A stretch of DNA of 64,000 bases from assembly GCF_039388985.1 (NCBI RefSeq), contig NZ_CP135021.1, forward strand, positions 434,001 through 498,000. The letters run 5' to 3'. Positions 32,767 to 41,360 of this stretch are shown piece after piece. This DNA is from Buchnera aphidicola (Aphis aurantii). GTDB taxonomy: Bacteria; Pseudomonadota; Gammaproteobacteria; Enterobacterales; Enterobacteriaceae. A model generated the notes under the pieces. That model saw nothing but the letters and a program-made list of their open reading frames with translations. It did not search any database and had not been told where the DNA came from. Every line of letters starts with the position of its first letter. Positions within the stretch are counted from its first letter, which is position 1. Both the position numbers and the translations under genes were made by a program.

Positions 32767-33865
32767 ATGATAGATATTTATACAATAAAAAATCAAATTA
32801 TAACACTAAATCATCGGAAAAATGATTTGAAGAGGTATCTTTGACTATAATTCAAAAAAATCAAGAATTTCAGAAATAAATTTAGAATTATTAACACCTA
32901 ATGTATGGAAAATACAAAAATCTATACATCAATTAAATAAAGAAAAAAACTTATTAAATATAATTGTTGATAATCTTAATAAAATTGAAGATAAATTAAA
33001 AGAAATTAATATTTTTATAGAATTAGCCGAAGAAACAAAAGATAATATGCTCATAAAAGATATTATTATAGAAATAAAAAAAACAGAAGAAAAAATTAAA
33101 AAACTTGAATTTTACCGTATGTTTTCAAAAAAACATGACAACTGTAATTGTTATATTGATATACAATCTGGATCTGGCGGGATAGAAGCACAAGATTGGT
33201 CAAAGATGTTGTTAAAAATGTATTTAAAATGGTCTGATAAAAAAGGATTTAAAACTGAAATTATTGAAGAATCTCATGGTGAAATAATTGGCATTAAATC
33301 TGCTACAGTTCAAATATTTGGAGAATATGCTTTTGGATGGTTAAGAACTGAAACGGGAATTCACCGTCTTATCAGAAAAAGTCCATTTGATTCTGGAAAA
33401 AGAAGACATACTTCATTTAGTTCAGTTTTCATATATCCAGACATAGAAGAAAAAGTTAACATTGAAATTTGCTTATCTGATTTAAGAATAGATGTATATA
33501 GAGCTTCTGGAGCAGGAGGGCAGCATGTAAATCGAACAGAATCTGCTGTTCGAATTACTCATATACCTACTAATCTTGTCACTCAATGTCAAAATAATAG
33601 ATCTCAACATAAAAATAAAGAACAAGCAATGAAACAAATGAACTCAAAATTATATGAATTAAAAATGCAAAAAGAGAGAAAAAGACAAAAAAAAATAGAA
33701 GATAGTAAATTAGATATTAGCTGGGGTAATCAAATACGTTCTTATATACTAGATCATTCAAAAATTAAAGATCTTAGAACTGGAATAGAAAAATATGATA
33801 CACAATCAGTATTAAATGGAAATTTAGATGATTTTATTGAAGCAAGTTTAATATCAGGACTATAG
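32767..33865 (+). CDS. prfB: Peptide chain release factor 2, with programmed +1 frameshift
   Basis: The 5' frame begins at ATG 32767, runs 25 codons, and meets TGA at codon 26 (32842-32844), the same position as in E. coli. A +1 shift continues as [12 protein letters not shown] to the stop at 33865. The product has 365 residues, equal to E. coli RF2. It recognises UGA and UAA and triggers peptide release. The anticodon-mimic KSPFDSG and catalytic [11 protein letters not shown] are present. Because RF2 reads UGA, low RF2 lets the ribosome shift and makes more RF2. It is followed eight bases later by lysS, as in E. coli. Confidence 0.97.
32833..32845 (+). promoter_or_regulatory. prfB autoregulatory +1 frameshift site
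   Basis: The site reads AGG TAT CTT TGA C. The slippery CTT, UGA stop and following C are as in E. coli, and an internal Shine-Dalgarno-like AGAGG (32831-32835) lies three bases before CTT. E. coli has the stronger AGGGGG at this place. Confidence 0.93.
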
Positions 33866-33873
33866 AGGCGAAA

Positions 33874-35388
33874 ATGTTAAAAGAAAAAGATTTATTAAAT
33901 AAAATAAACAATGAAAAAACAATAAGAAAAGAAAAATTAATTGATATGAGAAACAAAGGATTTTCCTATCCAAATAATTTTACAAAAACTATAAATTCTA
34001 GAAAAATTCATATGCTATACGGACATCATACAAGCGAGGACCTTAAAAAAATCAATATTGAAATTTCTATTGCAGGCCGAATGATACAAAGAAGAGTAAT
34101 GGGAAAAGCTGCTTTTTTTATATTAAAAGACATAGAAGGACAAGTACAAATATATGTTAAAGAAAAAACAATAGAATACGAATTGTACCATAATCATTTT
34201 AAAAAATGGGATATTGGAGATATTTTAGGTGTACATGGTTTTTTGTTTAAAACAAAAACAAAAGAATTATCTATTTATGCTACGAATCTAATAATACTTA
34301 CAAAATCCTTAAGATCTTTACCTGATAAGTTTCATGGGCTTTCTAATCAAGAAAAACGTTATAGACAAAGATATTTAGATCTAATTAGTAATAATCAACT
34401 ATATAATATATTTAAAACCCGTTCAAATATAATTCAATTAATTCGAAAATTTATGTTAGAAAATGAATTTTTAGAAGTAGAAACTCCTATGCTTCATAAT
34501 ATTCCTGGTGGTGCTTCTGCACGTCCTTTTGAAACTTATCATAATGAAATAAATAAAAAAATGTACTTAAGAATAGCACCTGAATTATATTTGAAAAAAT
34601 TAATTGTTGGAGGATTTGAACGTATTTTTGAATTAAACAGAAATTTTAGAAATGAAGGTGTTTCCTCTAGACATAATCCAGAATTCACCATGATGGAAGC
34701 ATATATTGCCTATTCCGACTATCAATATATGATGAAATTTACAGAACAATTGCTAAAAAATATCATAAATACTTTATTCCAAAATAATCAAATTAAATAT
34801 AAAGAACACGATCTAAATTTTGAAATACCATTCTCTCGATTAACTATGAGAGAAGCTATCTTAAAATTTAATAAAAACGTTTGTTTATCTGATTTTAAAG
34901 ATTTAAAAACAATTAAACAAACATCAAATAATATTGGTATAAAAATAGATGAAAAATGGAGTATAGGTGAAATAGAAAACGAAATTTTTGAACAAACAGT
35001 AGAAAAAAATTTAATTCAACCTACTTTTATCACTGAATATCCAGTAGAAATTTCTCCATTAGCTAGACGTAATAATATCAATCCAAATATCACTGATAGG
35101 TTTGAATTATTTATTTCTGGATATGAAATAGGCAATGGATTTTCAGAATTAAATGACGCAGAAGATCAAAAATATAGGTTTTTAAATCAAATAAAAACAA
35201 TAAATAAAGAAAAATATGAACACATTTTTTACGATGCAGACTATATAGAAGCATTAAAATATGGACTACCTCCAACCTCAGGATTAGGCATTGGAATTGA
35301 TCGTTTAATAATGATATTAACTAATCAAAAAAGTATTCGAGAAGTTATTTTATTTCCTACTTTACGTCCATTTTTAAAACAGAAATAA
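33874..35388 (+). CDS. lysS: Lysyl-tRNA synthetase (class II)
   Basis: The 504-residue enzyme (E. coli 505) has an N-terminal OB-fold anticodon-binding domain (IAGRMIQRRVMGKAAFF) and a class II catalytic core. Motif 2 is FRNEGVSSRHNPEFTMMEAY and motif 3 is GLGIGIDRLIMILT near the C-terminus. GAGG eight bases before ATG 33874 lies in the 8-base gap after prfB, which supports co-transcription and coupled translation. Confidence 0.98.
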   Translation: MLKEKDLLNKINNEKTIRKEKLIDMRNKGFSYPNNFTKTINSRKIHMLYGHHTSEDLKKINIEISIAGRMIQRRVMGKAAFFILKDIEGQVQIYVKEKTIEYELYHNHFKKWDIGDILGVHGFLFKTKTKELSIYATNLIILTKSLRSLPDKFHGLSNQEKRYRQRYLDLISNNQLYNIFKTRSNIIQLIRKFMLENEFLEVETPMLHNIPGGASARPFETYHNEINKKMYLRIAPELYLKKLIVGGFERIFELNRNFRNEGVSSRHNPEFTMMEAYIAYSDYQYMMKFTEQLLKNIINTLFQNNQIKYKEHDLNFEIPFSRLTMREAILKFNKNVCLSDFKDLKTIKQTSNNIGIKIDEKWSIGEIENEIFEQTVEKNLIQPTFITEYPVEISPLARRNNINPNITDRFELFISGYEIGNGFSELNDAEDQKYRFLNQIKTINKEKYEHIFYDADYIEALKYGLPPTSGLGIGIDRLIMILTNQKSIREVILFPTLRPFLKQK

Positions 35389-35432
35389 TCTTTTTAAAAC
35401 AATTTATATAAATTCTAAATCATGGAATAAAA

Positions 35433-36680
35433 ATGCCTCAATTAATCGATACAACTACAAGCAATCTTAATATTACAAATATCCAATTATTAATAAAAAA
35501 ATATCAATCTCCATTTTGGGTCTATGACTCAAATATAATTTATAATCAAATTAAATTATTAAAAAAATTTGATGTTATTAGATTTGCCCAAAAAGCTTGC
35601 TCTAATATTAATATTTTAAAATTAATGAGAAAAAATAATTTAAAAATAGACGCTGTATCATTAGGAGAAATAGAACGTGCTATACTAGCTGGATTTAAAA
35701 AAAATAGCAATGAAATTATTTTTACTGCAGACTTATTCGATGAAGCAACATTGTCAAAAATTATTGAATATAATATTCCAGTAAATGCAGGATCATTAGA
35801 TATGTTGGAACAATTAGGAAGTCTCTCTCCGGGTCATCATGTTTGGTTGAGAATTAATCCTAGATTTGGATACGGACATAGCAAAAAAACAAATACTGGA
35901 GGAGAAAATAGTAAACATGGAATTTGGAACCCGCATTTAGCAATACCTATTATAAACAAATACAAATTAAAATTAATAGGTTTACATATGCATATTGGTT
36001 CAGGGGTAAATTATAAACATTTAGAAAAAGTATGTCATGCTATGGTGAAAAATGTAATTCAAATAAATTCAAAAATAACGCATATTTCTGCAGGAGGAGG
36101 GTTACCAATACCCTATAAATTCAATGAAAATCCTATTAATATAGAAAAATATTTTACTTTATGGAATCAAGCAAGACAAAAAATTTCTAAATTTTTAAAC
36201 CAATCAATTCAACTAGAAATTGAACCAGGAAGATTTTTAGTTGCAGAATCAGGAATATTAGTTTCTCAAGTAAGAGCAATTAAAAAAATGGGCAATAAAA
36301 ATTTTGTTTTAGTTGATGCAGGATTTAATGATTTAATGCGGCCTACAATGTATGGAAGTTATCACCATATATCTGTTGTGCCATCAGATGGAAGAAAAAT
36401 TCAAACAAATCAAACAATCGACGCAGTAATAGGAGGTCCATTATGCGAATCAGGCGATATATTTACACAACAGGAAGGAGGCAATATAAAAACTAGAAAA
36501 CTACCTTTTGTTAAAATAGGAGATTATTTAATTTTTCATGATACAGGTGCATATGGTGCATCAATGTCATCTAATTATAATAGCAGACCGCTCATTCAAG
36601 AAATATTAATAGAAAATAATACTTTTAAAATTATTAGAAAAAGACAAACCATTCAAGAATTATTAAGCTTAGAACAATAA
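35433..36680 (+). CDS. lysA: Diaminopimelate decarboxylase
   Basis: The 415-residue PLP enzyme (E. coli 420) carries out the last step of lysine synthesis, converting meso-diaminopimelate to lysine. The PLP lysine is K54 in RFAQKACSN, as in E. coli. HIGSGVNY, the glycine-rich SAGGGLPIPY, EIEPGRFLVAESG, and GGPLCESGDIF with the active-site Cys follow in order. It lies 44 bases after lysS, an arrangement that differs from E. coli. Lysine is among the essential amino acids the symbiont is known to supply to aphids. Confidence 0.97.
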   Translation: MPQLIDTTTSNLNITNIQLLIKKYQSPFWVYDSNIIYNQIKLLKKFDVIRFAQKACSNINILKLMRKNNLKIDAVSLGEIERAILAGFKKNSNEIIFTADLFDEATLSKIIEYNIPVNAGSLDMLEQLGSLSPGHHVWLRINPRFGYGHSKKTNTGGENSKHGIWNPHLAIPIINKYKLKLIGLHMHIGSGVNYKHLEKVCHAMVKNVIQINSKITHISAGGGLPIPYKFNENPINIEKYFTLWNQARQKISKFLNQSIQLEIEPGRFLVAESGILVSQVRAIKKMGNKNFVLVDAGFNDLMRPTMYGSYHHISVVPSDGRKIQTNQTIDAVIGGPLCESGDIFTQQEGGNIKTRKLPFVKIGDYLIFHDTGAYGASMSSNYNSRPLIQEILIENNTFKIIRKRQTIQELLSLEQ

Positions 36681-36721
36681 TATATTTAATCAATACTTAT
36701 CAAAAGAGAATTAAAAAAAAT

Positions 36722-37575
36722 ATGTATATTAATTTACCAAAATTTAATCCCATTATTTTTTCTATAGGACCATTTTCTGCACATTGGTATGGTTTTATGT
36801 ATGTTATAAGTTTTATCTTTGCACTTTTTTATGGGAAAAAACTACTAAAAAAAAAATAAATATAATTAAAATTGAACCATTTTTATATATTATTTTTTTA
36901 GGTTCTTGCATTGGAGGTCGAATAGGATATATAATTTTTTATAATTTTTCATATTTTTCTCAACATATCTTACGTTCATTCTATATCTGGGAAGGGGGAA
37001 TGTCATTTCATGGGGGGGTAATAGGAGCAATTATAAGCATGTATTATATTTCTATAAAAAATAAAATTCAAATTTTTATCATTTCTGATTTTATAAGTCT
37101 TCTAATACCTTTTGGTTTAGGTGCTGGAAGATTAGGAAATTTAATTAATGGAGAATTGTGGGGGCGTATCGCGCCTAACTTTCCATATTCAGCTTTTTTC
37201 CCTCATGCAAAAAATCAAGATCTAAAATTAGCATTAAAATATCCTAAATTACAATTAATACTGGAAAAATATGGAGCATTACCTCGTCATCCTTCACAAA
37301 TTTATGAGTTTATTTTAGAAGGTGTTTTACTATTTCTAATAATGCACTTATTCAATAAAAAAACTAAACCGATAGGAAGTAGTAGTGGTATTTTCTTATT
37401 CAGTTATGGAATATTTAGAATTATTGCTGAAATATTTAGAGAACCTGATCCCCAAATTGGGTTAATTTTAAATTATCTCACAATGGGCCAAATATTATCA
37501 ATTCCTATGATTATATTCGGGTTAATTATAATATTTCAATCTTATAAAAAACCATCAAACTTTGAGATATTATGA
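36722..37575 (+). CDS. lgt: Prolipoprotein diacylglyceryl transferase, frameshifted in a poly(A) tract
   Basis: Lgt adds diacylglycerol to the lipobox Cys of prolipoproteins in the inner membrane. The first frame starts at ATG 36722 ([25 protein letters not shown], matching E. coli residues 5-30) and stops at TAA 36857 directly after a coding-strand A10 (36847-36856). The next frame carries the rest: [25 protein letters not shown], the signature [16 protein letters not shown], and [10 protein letters not shown]. Adding one A gives 284 residues (E. coli 291) with seven or so membrane helices. The gene overlaps thyA by four bases (ATGA), as coupled genes do. Lgt is usually essential, so decay is unlikely to be the whole story. 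Confidence 0.9.
36847..36856 (+). other. A10 tract, frame-error site in lgt
   Basis: CTACT precedes ten A, then TAA in the starting frame. With eleven A the frame continues [12 protein letters not shown] into the remaining Lgt sequence. Confidence 0.8.
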
Positions 37576-38366
37576 AAAAATATTTACAATTAATAAAAAA
37601 AATAATTAAATATGGAAAACCAAAAAAAGATCGAACTGAAACAGGAACGTTATCTATTTTTGGGCATCAAATTAGATTTAATTTAAAAAATGGTTTTCCA
37701 CTTCTTACTACAAAAAAATGTTATATACCTGCTATTATTCACGAATTATTATGGTTTCTTAAAGGAGATACGAATATTAATTATCTCAATAAAAACAAAG
37801 TATATATTTGGGATCATTGGGCTGACAAATTTGGGAATCTTGGACCTATTTATGGAAAACAATGGAGAAGTTGGAATTCATCAGATGGTTCAAAAATTGA
37901 TCAAATAAAAAATGTAATAAAACAATTAAAGAAAAATCCAGATTCTCGAAGGATACTGGTATCTAGCTGGAATGTTGGTGAAATAAATGAAATGTCTTTA
38001 CCTCCTTGCCATGTGTTGTTTCAATTTTATGTATTGAACAATCAACTCAGTTGTCAATTATATCAGCGTTCTTGCGATGTTTTTCTTGGCTTACCATTTA
38101 ATATTGCAAGTTATGCAATACTTATCCATATGATAGCACAACAATGTAATTTTAAAGTTCATGAATTAATATGGACAGGTGGTGATATTCATTTATACCA
38201 AAATCATATTACATTAGCAAAAAAGCAATTACTTCGAAACCCTCGAAAATTACCACAATTAATAATATTAAATAAACCAAATTCATTATTTAATTATATT
38301 TTTGAAGATTTTAAAATTATTAATTATAATCCTTATCCTCCCATTCCTGGTGAAATATCTATTTAA
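37572..38366 (+). CDS. thyA: Thymidylate synthase
   Basis: The 264-residue enzyme equals E. coli ThyA in length. It methylates dUMP to dTMP with methylenetetrahydrofolate. [27 protein letters not shown] segment [14 protein letters not shown], the nucleophile Cys in [10 protein letters not shown] (near residue 146), [18 protein letters not shown] and GDIHLYQNH are conserved. The start ATG overlaps the lgt stop (ATGA), as in E. coli umpA(lgt)-thyA. Confidence 0.98.
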   Translation: MKKYLQLIKKIIKYGKPKKDRTETGTLSIFGHQIRFNLKNGFPLLTTKKCYIPAIIHELLWFLKGDTNINYLNKNKVYIWDHWADKFGNLGPIYGKQWRSWNSSDGSKIDQIKNVIKQLKKNPDSRRILVSSWNVGEINEMSLPPCHVLFQFYVLNNQLSCQLYQRSCDVFLGLPFNIASYAILIHMIAQQCNFKVHELIWTGGDIHLYQNHITLAKKQLLRNPRKLPQLIILNKPNSLFNYIFEDFKIINYNPYPPIPGEISI

Positions 38367-38437
38367 AAATAAAAACTTTAAAATTAATTTATTTGAATAC
38401 AGTATTTTAACATTCCAACTAAAATTTATATAATAAA

Positions 38438-39757
38438 ATGAAATATATATATATTAAAACATGGGGTTGTCAGATGAATGAATATGATTCATCCATGATA
38501 ACTAGATATTTAGAGAAAACAGGTGAATATTTAATTACTCAAAACCCTGAAAAAGCAGCTATTTTAGTGTTAAACACATGTTCAATAAGAGAAAAAGCTC
38601 AAGAAAAAGTTTTTCATCAATTAGGAAGATGGAAAAAATTAAAAAACCAAAATCCTGATGTTATAATTGCTGTTGGAGGTTGTGTAGCAACACAAGAGGG
38701 TAAAGAAATTTTTAAAAGAGCTAACTATGTAAATATCATATTTGGCACTCAAAGTCTACATAAATTACCTCAAATGATCAAAGAATCAGAACAAAACAAA
38801 AAACTTATTATTGACATTAGCTTTCCACAACTAGATAAATTTAACCATGCTTTACCAGCGAAAAACAATGGGTATACAGCATCTATTTCAATTATGGAAG
38901 GATGTAATAAATACTGCTCCTTTTGTGTAGTGCCATATACAAGAGGAAAAGAAATCAGCCGACCATCTGACGATGTTTTATTTGAAATATCACATTTAGC
39001 TGACAATGGTGTAAAAGAGATTAATTTATTAGGTCAAAACGTAAATGCCTATCAAGGACCAACCTTTAATGGAAAAATTTGTTTTTTTTCTGAATTATTA
39101 CGATTAATTTCAGAAATCGATGGTATTCAAAGAATTCGATTCACTACAAGTAATCCACTTGAGTTTAGTGATGATATTATCGAAGTTTATAAAGATACGC
39201 CAAAACTAGTTAGTTTTTTACATCTACCTGTTCAAAGCGGATCTAATAAAATATTAAAACTTATGAAACGATCTTACACTATAGAGGAGTATGAAAAAAT
39301 TATTGAAAAATTAATTTTAGCACGGCCAAATATTCAAATTAGTTCTGATTTTATTGTTGGTTTTCCCGGGGAATCTAAAGAAGATTTTAAACAAACTATA
39401 GATTTTATAAAAAAAATTAATTTCGATATGAGTTATAGTTTCATATATTCAAATCGACCAGGAACACCGGCTTCAGAAATGAAAGATGATATTGATCTTC
39501 AAGAAAAAAAAGAACGTTTATATATATTGCAAAACTGTATTAACCAACAAACTATGTCTTGGAGTCGAAGAATGTTGGGGAGTATACAATCAGTATTAGT
39601 AGAGGGTGCATCAGAACAAAATTGTATGAAATTATATGGAAAAACAGAAAATAATAGAATTGTAAATTTTTATGGATCATCAAAAATAATTGGCCAATGT
39701 ATTCCAGTCAAAATTAATAAAGTACATACTCATGTATTACATGGAAAATTATTATAA
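38438..39757 (+). CDS. miaB: tRNA-2-methylthio-N6-dimethylallyladenosine synthase MiaB
   Basis: The 439-residue radical-SAM methylthiotransferase (E. coli 474) adds the ms2 group to i6A37 of tRNAs that read codons beginning with U. The N-terminal UPF0004 domain has the second-cluster cysteines in [20 protein letters not shown] and GGCVATQEG. The radical-SAM core has [16 protein letters not shown], and a TRAM domain closes the protein. It is about 35 residues shorter than E. coli. It is followed by ybeY; ybeZ, between them in E. coli, is missing. Confidence 0.97.
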   Translation: MKYIYIKTWGCQMNEYDSSMITRYLEKTGEYLITQNPEKAAILVLNTCSIREKAQEKVFHQLGRWKKLKNQNPDVIIAVGGCVATQEGKEIFKRANYVNIIFGTQSLHKLPQMIKESEQNKKLIIDISFPQLDKFNHALPAKNNGYTASISIMEGCNKYCSFCVVPYTRGKEISRPSDDVLFEISHLADNGVKEINLLGQNVNAYQGPTFNGKICFFSELLRLISEIDGIQRIRFTTSNPLEFSDDIIEVYKDTPKLVSFLHLPVQSGSNKILKLMKRSYTIEEYEKIIEKLILARPNIQISSDFIVGFPGESKEDFKQTIDFIKKINFDMSYSFIYSNRPGTPASEMKDDIDLQEKKERLYILQNCINQQTMSWSRRMLGSIQSVLVEGASEQNCMKLYGKTENNRIVNFYGSSKIIGQCIPVKINKVHTHVLHGKLL

Positions 39758-39758
39758 A

Positions 39759-40219
39759 ATGAAAAAAAAAATCATATTATATTAAATATACAAATCAATT
39801 GTAAAAACAAAAAAAAAATACCAAAAAAAAATATGTTTGAAAAATGGATAAAAAAAATTGTATATAAAAAAAACATTAAAATTATTACAATTAGAATTGT
39901 AGATGAAGAAGAAATAAAAAATTTAAATTTTAAATATCGAGGAAAAAACTATCCAACAAATATCTTGTCTTTTCAATTCGACTGTTTTATACACAAAAAC
40001 ATTGAATTATTAGGAGATCTAGTAATATGCAAAACAATTATAGAAAAAGAATCTATACAGTATAATAAAACATTAGAGTCTCGTTGGGCACATATGATTA
40101 TACATGGAACACTGCATTTATTGGGGTATGATCATAAAAATTATCAAGATCAAAAAATTATGGAAAACATAGAAAATAAAATTATGTCATCTTTAAATTA
40201 TAATAAACCATATTTATAA
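39759..40219 (+). CDS. ybeY: Endoribonuclease YbeY, frameshifted in a poly(A) tract after the start codon
   Basis: YbeY is a metal-dependent RNase involved in 16S rRNA 3' maturation and ribosome quality control. The zinc motif HGTLHLLGYDH (three His) and the RGKNYPTNILSFQF segment are present. The first ATG in the usable frame is at 39833 (128 residues, E. coli 155), but codons upstream in the same frame read HIILNIQINCKNKKKIPKKN, aligning with E. coli VILDLQLACEDNSGLPEES. The only ATG for that part is 39759, followed at once by A10 (39762-39771) in the wrong frame. One additional A restores 153 residues starting MKKKNHIILN. Confidence 0.87.
39762..39771 (+). other. A10 tract, frame-error site in ybeY
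   Basis: ATG (39759-39761) is followed by ten A and then TCATATTA. With ten A the frame stops after nine codons; with eleven A it enters the YbeY frame. Confidence 0.72.
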
Positions 40220-40310
40220 AAAATAATTATTGTCCATAAAAATGATTTTAACTTAATATTTTATAACATAGAATAATAAAATATATTTTAAAAATAGATA
40301 ACTAAATATT

Positions 40311-41171
40311 ATGAGTGGAAAAGATGCGGAAAATTCAGAAAAAATTAATAAAAAAGGTTTTTTTTCTGTTTTATTAAATCACATATTTCATGATGAACCT
40401 AAAAATAGAGAAGAATTACTCGCATTAATTAGAGATTCGGAACAAAATGAACTGATTGATCAAGACACATGTGATATGTTAGAAGGTGTTATACATATTG
40501 CAAAGAAAAAAATTAAAGAAATTATGGTGCCTAGAACACAAATGATAATATTAAAACTAAATGATAACTTAAATAAATGTCTTGATATTATTTTAGAATC
40601 TGCGCATTCACGATTTCCAGTAATGAATAGTGATAAAAACTATGTAGAAGGATTTTTGATTGCAAAAGATTTACTACCATTTATGAGAAACTCAAACAAA
40701 GATTTTCATATAAAAAATATATTAAGGCCCGCTGTTGTTGTACCTGAAAGTAAATATGTAGATAGAATGCTGAAAGATTTTCGTTTAAAAAGAACACATA
40801 TGGCAATAGTCATAGATGAGTTTGGAGCAGTTTCCGGATTGGTAACTATAGAAGATATTCTTGAACTAATAGTTGGAGAAATTGAAGACGAATATGATGA
40901 AGAAGAAAAAGCAAATATTCGAAAACTAAAAGAAGATATATTTTCTATTAAAGCATTGACAGAAATTAAAGAATTCAATGAATTTTTTAATACTCATTTT
41001 AATGATGAAGAAGTAGATACTGTTGGAGGATTGGTAATGAAAGCATTTGGACATTTGCCCAGTCACGGAGAAAATATAAATATCAATGGATATAATTTTG
41101 AAATATCTTCAGCAAATAGCAGAAAAATAATACAAATACATGTGACTATTCCAAAGAAAACTCTAAAATAA
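40311..41171 (+). CDS. corC: CBS-domain protein CorC/YbeX
   Basis: The 286-residue cytoplasmic protein (E. coli 292) has an N-terminal acidic segment, two CBS domains (from IMVPRTQMIIL through VSGLVTIEDILELIVGEIEDEYDEE), and a C-terminal CorC_HlyC domain (DTVGGLVMKAFGHLPSHGE). It is linked to magnesium/cobalt efflux and, for YbeX, to ribosome function. It follows ybeY as in E. coli, but lnt, the next E. coli gene, is absent and leuS comes instead. Confidence 0.95.
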   Translation: MSGKDAENSEKINKKGFFSVLLNHIFHDEPKNREELLALIRDSEQNELIDQDTCDMLEGVIHIAKKKIKEIMVPRTQMIILKLNDNLNKCLDIILESAHSRFPVMNSDKNYVEGFLIAKDLLPFMRNSNKDFHIKNILRPAVVVPESKYVDRMLKDFRLKRTHMAIVIDEFGAVSGLVTIEDILELIVGEIEDEYDEEEKANIRKLKEDIFSIKALTEIKEFNEFFNTHFNDEEVDTVGGLVMKAFGHLPSHGENININGYNFEISSANSRKIIQIHVTIPKKTLK

Positions 41172-41360
41172 TATAAAAATAAAATATTTAGGTGTTTATT
41201 TATTTTCTATTTATTATCTTAAAATATTTTAATAATATTAATTAACCTAAAAAATTTATTCACATTAAAAAATAAATTTCTAATTTTATATTAAAATTAA
41301 ATTTAGAATAAAAAATTTTATTTGTTGTTACAAATATAAAAATTATTTCAGAGAAAAATT

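Noticed and set aside
33047-33865. ATG 33047 as the start of prfB
   Set aside because: The upstream frame matches the RF2 N-terminus and the programmed frameshift site is exact.
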